From positions 1 to 11,381 of the forward strand of contig JALOMS010000090.1 of NCBI GenBank assembly GCA_025455345.1: a stretch of DNA of 11,381 nt. The letters run 5' to 3'. This DNA comes from Thermoflexibacter sp. Lineage in GTDB: Bacteria > Bacteroidota > Bacteroidia > Cytophagales > Thermoflexibacteraceae. A program made the position numbers and the translations under genes. Below are positions 1 to 5,102 of this stretch, one piece after another; the stretch's first letter is position 1; each line of letters begins with the position of its first letter. The notes under the pieces are model-generated. The model searched no databases, had not been told where the DNA came from, and saw only the letters and a program-made list of their open reading frames with translations.

Positions 1-1765
1 TCAAAGTAACCCTTGTGGTAATGAGCGTTTGTGGGTCTCTTTGAAAAACTTCTCCTCTTTCTATTTGATTAATTATCTCTTTATCTTTTGCTAATAAATA
101 CTGATAACCTGCTGACAATGTAAATCTTGCATTTATCCTATAATTAACATCAGTTTCGAAACCTTGAGTAAATATTCGATTCAGGTTGCGATAACCAAAT
201 ATGTTTTGCCCATTAGTTCTGCGTGCAAACACTTGATTTTCAATCAAATTACTTACATCATTTCTGAAGATATTGATATTCCAAATCAACTGCTCATTAG
301 GAACGATTTTCACTCCTAAATTATAAGCTATCGAGCGTTCTGCTTTCAACGTACCGATTTCATTTGGAGAAAGTAAGATTTCAGCGATTTGGTTTTGCTG
401 TTGTAGTCTTTCTAAGACTGCGCCTATTTCTTCAGAACCAAAAACAGAGTAACCCGCTACTGCATTATTAAAGTTCAGGTATAATTGCCTGAAATCAGGA
501 GATTTAAACCCTACTCCTACCGAGCCTCTTAAAGCGATTTTTTCACTCCATTGGTATTGGGCTGAAATCTTAGGGCTGAATTGAGAACCATAAGAGGAAT
601 GACTATCCAATCTCCCGCCTAAAATCATACTGAGTTTTTTTACAGGAATAAACTCGTATTGAAAAAAGGCGTAATTAGTTGAAAATCTTTTTATTCCCTC
701 ATATCGCGTAGCCTCTACACTCTCCCCAATCGTACCTACACCTGAAGTAATAATATTTTTATCATTCAAGAAATAAACAGCCTGAACTTCTGGTCTTTGG
801 AAGGTTTGTCTAAAAAAGGTTTGCTCATACAACTGATTATCAGTATAATAATTAAGTGTAGAATTGGTTTCATACCGAGATTGATAGTAACGGAACTGCA
901 CCTTAAACTTTTGGGAAACAAGCCAATCCAAAGTAGGGTTAAAATTAAAATCCTTTACTAATCCCTTTCCACCGATGTATTGGGGCTGTTGTAGCGTACC
1001 TATATCAAAATTTGATTGCTGATTTTCTAAAAAATACCTTCCTGACATTTTAAACTTCAGTTTTTGAGAAAAATCATAATTCATTTTGCTTTGAAAAGTA
1101 TAACTATGGAAAGGCTCTACGGTATTTCCAAAAACGGTAGGAGTAAAATCATAACCACCTGTGCCGTATCGATTAGCAAAGGCATAAAGACCAAGTTTTT
1201 CTTTTTTTAAGTTAATACTTCCTGTCAAATCAGAGGTGCGATTTGCTCCATATCTCATTGATAGTCTGCCACTTGTTTCTTTAGGATTTTCTGTAATAAT
1301 ATTCACCACGCCCGCTAAGGCTTCTGAGCCATACAGACTTGAACTTGGACCTTTTACAATTTCTATTTGTTTGATATTCCCTACGGCAATTCTTGACAAT
1401 TCTAATGTACCCGCAGTTCGTCCAATAAGCGGCTCTCCATCTACTAAGATAAGCGTATAATCTGGGTTAAACCCTTGCATTTGTATGCCTTGTCCGTGGT
1501 CATTGACTATGGCTAAGCCTGTTTGTTCTTGTAAGATTTCATTGAGTCTAAGGCTACCCATCTGCCTGATTTGCTGTTGGTTAATAATAGTAACAGGCAT
1601 AGGAACGGAAGAAAGTAGCTTTTCTGTACGAGTTGCTGTAACGACCACTTCGTGAAGATTCATGGTTTTGAGCGTATCTGCCATGCTCCTATCCTGAGCG
1701 CATAGGGGTACTATCCTACCTATCATAGCAGACATCAATAAAGCAACAAGTATATTTTTTAACAT
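1..1765 (-). CDS. TonB-dependent outer-membrane receptor (FepA/CirA/BtuB-like), C-terminus cut by window edge
   Basis: The frame is open from an ATG at 1765 to the left edge (588 codons), so only the C-terminal part of the barrel is missing. The product should sit in the outer membrane and import a scarce ligand (siderophore, heme or cobalamin type) using TonB energy. Residues 1 to about 23 form a signal peptide ending LCAQ. A TonB-box-like stretch LHEVVVTATRTEK lies at about 38-50. The plug domain spans about 52-160, with the conserved VDGEPL (108-113), EIVKGPSSSLYGSEALAGVVNI (135-156, the plug signature) and QMQGF (95-99). Residues from about 165 on alternate aromatic and polar positions as expected for barrel strands, including GGRLDSH and GFKSPDFRQLY. 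There is no N-terminal CarboxypepD_reg-like domain of the kind found in SusC proteins, which argues for the smaller metal/cofactor receptor class. The ligand cannot be read from the sequence. The upstream palindrome at 1963-1985 suggests iron control. Family assignment is secure; substrate is inference. Confidence 0.93.
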   Translation of the reverse strand, partial: MLKNILVALLMSAMIGRIVPLCAQDRSMADTLKTMNLHEVVVTATRTEKLLSSVPMPVTIINQQQIRQMGSLRLNEILQEQTGLAIVNDHGQGIQMQGFNPDYTLILVDGEPLIGRTAGTLELSRIAVGNIKQIEIVKGPSSSLYGSEALAGVVNIITENPKETSGRLSMRYGANRTSDLTGSINLKKEKLGLYAFANRYGTGGYDFTPTVFGNTVEPFHSYTFQSKMNYDFSQKLKFKMSGRYFLENQQSNFDIGTLQQPQYIGGKGLVKDFNFNPTLDWLVSQKFKVQFRYYQSRYETNSTLNYYTDNQLYEQTFFRQTFQRPEVQAVYFLNDKNIITSGVGTIGESVEATRYEGIKRFSTNYAFFQYEFIPVKKLSMILGGRLDSHSSYGSQFSPKISAQYQWSEKIALRGSVGVGFKSPDFRQLYLNFNNAVAGYSVFGSEEIGAVLERLQQQNQIAEILLSPNEIGTLKAERSIAYNLGVKIVPNEQLIWNINIFRNDVSNLIENQVFARRTNGQNIFGYRNLNRIFTQGFETDVNYRINARFTLSAGYQYLLAKDKEIINQIERGEVFQRDPQTLITTRVTL

Positions 1766-1950
1766 AGCTTTTAATCCCTTTTATTTTTATGAATCGTTGG
1801 TGGTGCCACATTTCTGATTTATGAAGCAAAATTATTAGGGAGTTTTGTCCTAAAAAATGACTTTCCTCACCTTTCTAATTTTTTTTATTAATCTTGTGTT
1901 CATACAATTTGTTTGATGGACATCGCTCTTCAATATTAAAAAAGACATAA

Positions 1951-1981
1951 CAAAAGTATCTCTTATTTAGAATGATTCCAA
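1951..1981 (-). promoter_or_regulatory. Bacteroidota-type promoter for the TonB receptor gene
   Basis: On the minus strand a -7 element TACTTTTG (1958 to 1951) matches the Bacteroidota consensus TAnnTTTG. It is preceded, after a 20-nt spacer, by TTG (1981 to 1979), the -33 element. Transcription would start near 1944 and leave an unusually long leader of about 180 nt. A second -7-like TAATTTTG lies closer to the gene (1834 to 1827) but has no TTG at the right distance. Confidence 0.6.
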
Positions 1982-1985
1982 ATAA
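1963..1985. promoter_or_regulatory. Palindromic operator, Fur-type iron box candidate
   Basis: The left arm TTATTTAGAAT, a central G (1974) and the right arm ATTCCAAATAA form an inverted repeat with 10 of 11 positions paired; only A1969/C1979 mismatch. The symmetric core GAAT-n-ATTC with A/T-rich flanks has the 7-1-7 layout of Fur boxes. It covers the spacer and -33 element of the receptor promoter, where a bound repressor would block RNA polymerase. The palindrome and overlap are seen directly; assignment to Fur rather than another metal regulator is inference. Confidence 0.6.
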
Positions 1986-2047
1986 ATTAACTAATACTTT
2001 ACTTTTTCTTTACTATACGTCTTTAAATCAATCATTTATCAAAACAA

Positions 2048-3142
2048 TCAGAAATAATGAACAGGATTTGTATTTACGTGAGAGATATGAATAGGCAAAT
2101 GAGGGAATTTTTGGGTTAATAATTCTAATAATAGCTCCTTTGTAAACTGTTCGCTTTCATAATGCCCTATATCTGCGATGATGATTTGCTTGTCCGCATC
2201 AAAAAACTCATGGTATTTGTAATCAGCAGTAATGAATATATCAGCTCCTAAACCTATGGCATTCCGAAGTAAAAAGCCTCCTGCGCCTCCACAAACAGCT
2301 ACTTTTTTGACTTTCTTATTGAGGAGTTGGGTATGCCTAATACAGTTTACTTGCATTTTATCTTTCAAATATTGTAGAAATACTTTTTCTTCCATTGGCT
2401 CGGCTAAATTCCCTATCATACCACTGCCAACTTCTTGATTTTCATTCTCTAAGAGATTTACGTAGTAAGCCACTTCCTCATAGGGGTGAGCCTTTTTCAT
2501 TGCTTGTATTACTTGCCGTTCTAAGTGTGCGGGAAGGATAACTTCTATCCTCATTTCTTGTACTTTTTCCAATTTACCTATTTTGCCTATGTGCGGATTT
2601 GCTTGCTCATTGGGTCTGAAAGTTCCCTCACCGATGAGTGTAAAACTACAATTAGCATAATTGCCTATATTGCCTGCTCCAGCCTCAGAGAGAGCCTCTA
2701 ACACCTTTTCTGCGTCAGAAATGGGGACAAAGGTGGTAAGTTTTTTGAGTTGATTCCGCTTAGGAAGCAAAACTTGTGTGTGCTGTAATCCTATTTTTTC
2801 TGCTATTTTGGCATTTACTCCATTAGAAATATTGTCTAAGTTCGTATGTATAGCATAAATTCCTATGTCATTTTTGATTGCCTTGATGACCGTTCGTTCC
2901 ACATAATTTTTCCCTGTCAGTCGTTTTAAACCACCAAAAATAATAGGGTGATGGGCTATAATTAGGTTACACTGCTTATCAATCGCTTCCTCAACCACGG
3001 ACTCTATGCAATCCAAGGTCAGTAAAATTCCTGTAATATCTTCGTTAGGACTGCCCGTCAGCAGTCCTGAATTGTCGTATGATTCTTGGTAAGCCGTAGG
3101 AGCAACTGACTCCATGTAATGGATAATTTCTCGAATTTTCAT
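2048..3142 (-). CDS. Nif3-like dinuclear metal-centre protein (YbgI/YqfO family) with central insert domain
   Basis: This 364-aa protein belongs to the Nif3/YbgI family, which assembles into toroidal hexamers carrying a two-metal site per subunit. Its cellular role is unsettled; older annotations as GTP cyclohydrolase I type 2 are not well supported. The N-terminal Nif3 half holds IIAHHPIIFGG (61-71), supplying ligands H64 and H65, and YAIHTNLDN (96-104), with D103. The C-terminal half holds GADIFITADYKYHEF (299-313) and GHYESEQF (326-333), where H327 and E331 complete the expected metal set. Between them, about 135-235, lies the PII/CutA-like insert typical of the long YqfO-type members, with the conserved AHPYEEVAY (218-226). 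All ligands are present and the length is normal for the long form. It follows tyrS by 26 bp on the same strand, so it is probably cotranscribed with it. Confidence 0.92.
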   Translation of the reverse strand: MKIREIIHYMESVAPTAYQESYDNSGLLTGSPNEDITGILLTLDCIESVVEEAIDKQCNLIIAHHPIIFGGLKRLTGKNYVERTVIKAIKNDIGIYAIHTNLDNISNGVNAKIAEKIGLQHTQVLLPKRNQLKKLTTFVPISDAEKVLEALSEAGAGNIGNYANCSFTLIGEGTFRPNEQANPHIGKIGKLEKVQEMRIEVILPAHLERQVIQAMKKAHPYEEVAYYVNLLENENQEVGSGMIGNLAEPMEEKVFLQYLKDKMQVNCIRHTQLLNKKVKKVAVCGGAGGFLLRNAIGLGADIFITADYKYHEFFDADKQIIIADIGHYESEQFTKELLLELLTQKFPHLPIHISHVNTNPVHYF

Positions 3143-3168
3143 GTCTTTCTGTGGGTTCTTCAGAATGC

Positions 3169-4437
3169 TTACTTATTGATTCGTAGCAAGTAATAATTTT
3201 TTTTACCTTTCTGAATAAGAAGATATTTGTCTTTTAGAAGCTCGAACTCCAAAGGACTTGCTTCACTGATTTTTTCCTTATTTATACTTACTCCACCCTC
3301 TTTGAGCATACGCTTTGCTTCACCTTTGGACGCAAATATTTGGTTTTGAGTAAGAGTCGAGAGTAGGTCAGTAACATTGGTTGTGTTTTCATAATCACTT
3401 TTGCTAACTTCTATCTGCGGAACTCCATCGAATATCTCATTCAGTAGTTGCTCATCTGTTTGGTTAAAATCTGCTAAAGTGCCTTTGAATAACAATTCGC
3501 TCGCCTTTACTGCCTGCTCATAATCACTTGTTGAGTGGATACGAATGGTCATATCTTTGGCTAATTCTCTTTTTACTTTGTTTTTATCTGGCTCATTATC
3601 AAAGTTTTCTATGGTTTCCCTGTCCCAAAGCGTAAAAACCCTCAATAGCTTAGGAAGGTCAGCGTCTGCTACGTTAAGCCAAAATTGATAAAACTTATAT
3701 GGACTCGTCATCGTGGGGTCAAGCCATACATTTCCATGCTCTGACTTACCAAATTTTTGTCCGTCCGAGCGCGTAAGTAAGGGAGTCGTCATCGCAAAGG
3801 CATCTCCTCCGTCTTTTCTACGAATAAGTTCTGTTCCCGTAGTGATATTGCCCCATTGGTCGGAGCCACCCATTTGTAGCTTTACATTTTTGTTTTTGAA
3901 AAGCCAGTAAAAATCGTAACCTTGCAATAACTGATAAGAAAATTCTGTGAAAGAAATGCCTGTTTCTAATCTTTTCTGCACAGAATCTTTGGACATCATA
4001 TAGTTGATAGTGAGGTGCTTTCCTACTTCTCTGAGAAATTGTAAAAAACCAAATTCTTTAAACCAATCATAGTTATTGACCATTTCAGCAGAATTAGCTC
4101 CACTATTAAAATCCAAAAACTTCATAAGTTGTTTTTTTATACAGTCTTGGTTATATTTCAATACATTCTCATCTAAAAACTTGCGCTCTTCAGACTTCCC
4201 AGAAGGGTCTCCTACCATTCCCGTTGCCCCTCCTACAAGGGCAAAAGGCTTATGTCCAGCCCTTTGAAGGTGTACTAAAAGCATTATTGTCGCCAAATTA
4301 CCTATGTGAAGGGAGCTTGCGGTAGGGTCAAAACCTATATAACCTGCTGTAAGTTCTTTATTAAGTTGTTCTTCGGTGCCAGGAGTCATATCGTGCAACA
4401 TCCCGCGCCACTTGAGTTCTTCTACTAAATTTTTCAT
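3169..4437 (-). CDS. tyrS: Tyrosyl-tRNA synthetase
   Basis: This cytoplasmic class I aminoacyl-tRNA synthetase (422 aa, the usual bacterial length) charges tRNA-Tyr with tyrosine using ATP. The Rossmann catalytic domain (about 30-230) has the HIGH-equivalent HIGN at 44-47, GGATGMVGDPSGKSEER (69-85), the tyrosine-pocket region YQLLQGYDF (168-176), MGGSDQWGNI (189-198) and the KMSKS-equivalent KFGKS at 228-232. An alpha-helical anticodon-binding region follows. A C-terminal S4-like RNA-binding domain (about 355-415) includes SKGEAKRMLKEGGVSIN. The ATG at 4437 gives the standard MKNLVEELKWRGM start. No T-box or other aminoacyl-tRNA-sensing leader is visible. It is the first gene of a probable two-gene unit with the Nif3-like gene, and is divergent from the small membrane-protein gene at 4613. 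Confidence 0.98.
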   Translation of the reverse strand: MKNLVEELKWRGMLHDMTPGTEEQLNKELTAGYIGFDPTASSLHIGNLATIMLLVHLQRAGHKPFALVGGATGMVGDPSGKSEERKFLDENVLKYNQDCIKKQLMKFLDFNSGANSAEMVNNYDWFKEFGFLQFLREVGKHLTINYMMSKDSVQKRLETGISFTEFSYQLLQGYDFYWLFKNKNVKLQMGGSDQWGNITTGTELIRRKDGGDAFAMTTPLLTRSDGQKFGKSEHGNVWLDPTMTSPYKFYQFWLNVADADLPKLLRVFTLWDRETIENFDNEPDKNKVKRELAKDMTIRIHSTSDYEQAVKASELLFKGTLADFNQTDEQLLNEIFDGVPQIEVSKSDYENTTNVTDLLSTLTQNQIFASKGEAKRMLKEGGVSINKEKISEASPLEFELLKDKYLLIQKGKKNYYLLRINK

Positions 4438-4441
4438 GCCG

Positions 4442-4449
4442 CAAATTTA
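4442..4449 (-). promoter_or_regulatory. Possible tyrS -7 element immediately upstream of the start codon
   Basis: TAAATTTG on the minus strand matches TAnnTTTG exactly and ends 4 nt before the tyrS ATG. No TTG occurs at the expected -33 distance (about 4469-4472). If functional it would give a leaderless or nearly leaderless message; it may instead be a chance match in AT-rich DNA. Confidence 0.3.
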
Positions 4450-4470
4450 AAATAAAACACATTAAATTTA

Positions 4471-4506
4471 GTCTTCTTTTTTTTGCTTTTCTTCTATTTT
4501 TTTCTA
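4471..4506. other. Polypyrimidine/polypurine tract upstream of tyrS
   Basis: About 36 bp are almost purely T and C on the plus strand, and so A and G on the tyrS coding strand. Only a few bases break the run. Its position fits an A-tract promoter-upstream element or an A-rich leader for tyrS, but it may simply be compositional. No hairpin is associated with it. Confidence 0.4.
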
Positions 4507-4557
4507 AACTTACATTGCGATTTATATAAACTTAATCTTTGCGATTGACTTTACTTG

Positions 4558-4575
4558 TACTTGTAATCACAAGTA
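4558..4575. repeat. Inverted repeat TACTTGT-n4-ACAAGTA with overlapping direct repeat
   Basis: Perfect 7-bp arms TACTTGT (4558-4564) and ACAAGTA (4569-4575) flank the loop AATC. The left arm is preceded by another ACTTGT copy (4553-4558), so ACTTGT occurs twice in tandem. It lies in the divergent tyrS/small-protein region, 37 bp before the small gene's ATG. It could be a dimeric repressor site or a leader hairpin; there is no U-tract, so it is not a terminator. Confidence 0.4.
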
Positions 4576-4612
4576 TTCTTATTTCCAAACCTATAAATTC
4601 ACAATACATATC

Positions 4613-4771
4613 ATGGAAAATGAATTAGTCAGTAGCGGAGGCTTTGAGCAAGTAGCTACTATTTTTGAGTTTTTTACTTATGGCTTTGGTTTAGTTTTAG
4701 CCGCATTTGCTATTATTTTCTCTCTGATTACGGTAGATGAAAATAGAAAAAAGCAGACTACTTCACATTAA
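4613..4771 (+). CDS. Small single-pass membrane protein, 52 aa, function unknown
   Basis: ATG at 4613 to TAA at 4769-4771 encodes 52 residues. The N-terminus MENELVSSGGFEQ is acidic. Residues about 18-40 (FEFFTYGFGLVLAAFAIIFSLIT) form one strongly hydrophobic helix. The tail VDENRKKQTTSH is basic. By the positive-inside rule the N-terminus would face the periplasm and the tail the cytoplasm. No family is recognised; CcoQ-, YajC- and KdpF-like small subunits were considered, without a motif match. Support for a real gene is the coherent acidic-TM-basic layout, placement between two divergently arranged genes, and a strong intrinsic terminator starting 42 bp after the stop, which suggests a stand-alone transcript. 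No canonical promoter was found upstream. Existence is fairly likely; function is unknown. Confidence 0.7.
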   Translation: MENELVSSGGFEQVATIFEFFTYGFGLVLAAFAIIFSLITVDENRKKQTTSH

Positions 4772-4812
4772 AAATTGGATTTTAACCTGTTTATCACAAA
4801 TTTTCTCCTCGT

Positions 4813-4853
4813 ATAGCTTTACTCAATCCTTGGATTTGGTAAAGCTATTTTTA
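4813..4853 (+). terminator. Rho-independent terminator after the small membrane-protein gene
   Basis: A perfect 10-bp stem pairs ATAGCTTTAC (4813-4822) with GTAAAGCTAT (4839-4848). Inside it a second 5-bp helix pairs AATCC (4825-4829) with GGATT (4832-4836), separated from the outer stem by a 2x2 mismatch. A run of five T (4848-4852) follows immediately. The complementary strand lacks a U-tract, so it acts in the plus direction only. It isolates the small gene from the 818-aa gene downstream. Confidence 0.88.
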
Positions 4854-4963
4854 TGTTTGAGCATATTGCCTTTCTTAAGCAGTTAAGTGTATAAGGATTC
4901 ATCAAAACAAATGTAAAAATTAGATTAAAAGACATAAGAGAGCCAAAATAGTTGTATATTTAT

Positions 4964-5095
4964 GTGATTACATCAGCAATACAAATTACATTTGCTCTTG
5001 TACTTACTTATAAATATTTTAAGGTTTATTACAACAAGCGTATCATCAATACTTCGCAACCTAAAGAGGCACAGATAAGGTCAAAGTTAAAATAG
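4964..5095 (+). CDS. Doubtful small ORF with GTG start, 43 aa
   Basis: From GTG 4964 (or TTG 4952, right after an in-frame stop) to TAG 5093-5095. The predicted peptide has a hydrophobic stretch ITSAIQITFALVLTYKYF followed by a basic tail containing YYNKR and ending QIRSKLK, as a small membrane peptide might. It ends 7 nt before the next gene's ATG. Against it: no ATG in frame, a length common by chance in AT-rich DNA, and a -7-like promoter element inside it at 4987. Listed only as a candidate. Confidence 0.2.
   Translation: MITSAIQITFALVLTYKYFKVYYNKRIINTSQPKEAQIRSKLK
4987..4994 (+). promoter_or_regulatory. Possible -7 element for the 818-aa plug protein gene
   Basis: TACATTTG matches TAnnTTTG exactly. 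At a 20-nt spacer upstream there is GTG (4964-4966) rather than TTG, so the -33 element is one base off. Transcription would begin near 5000, leaving a leader of about 100 nt before the ATG at 5103. Confidence 0.4.
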
Positions 5096-5102
5096 ACAAA
5101 AT

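Larger units (their letters stand above)
4772..5102. other. 331-bp intergenic region between small membrane gene and the 818-aa gene
   Basis: This stretch holds the intrinsic terminator at 4813-4853, then about 95 bp of AT-rich DNA with nothing recognisable, then a weak GTG-start small ORF (4964-5095) and a possible -7 element (4987-4994) for the downstream gene. No tRNA, riboswitch or repeat is visible. Confidence 0.7.

Noticed and set aside
1236..1460. Plus-strand open frame of 74 codons
   Set aside because: It is antisense to the plug domain of the TonB receptor, which shows clear family motifs on the minus strand.
1766..1945. Possible cobalamin or other riboswitch in the TonB receptor leader
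   Set aside because: No B12-box, TPP or other recognisable conserved riboswitch element is present. The GTGGCACCAC stretch near 1801-1810 gives only a 4-bp stem with a 2-nt loop.
2232..2438. Plus-strand open frame inside the Nif3-like gene
   Set aside because: Antisense shadow; the minus-strand product has intact metal ligands and full-length family similarity.
3713..4267. Two plus-strand open frames inside tyrS
   Set aside because: Antisense shadows of catalytic-domain sequence in tyrS.
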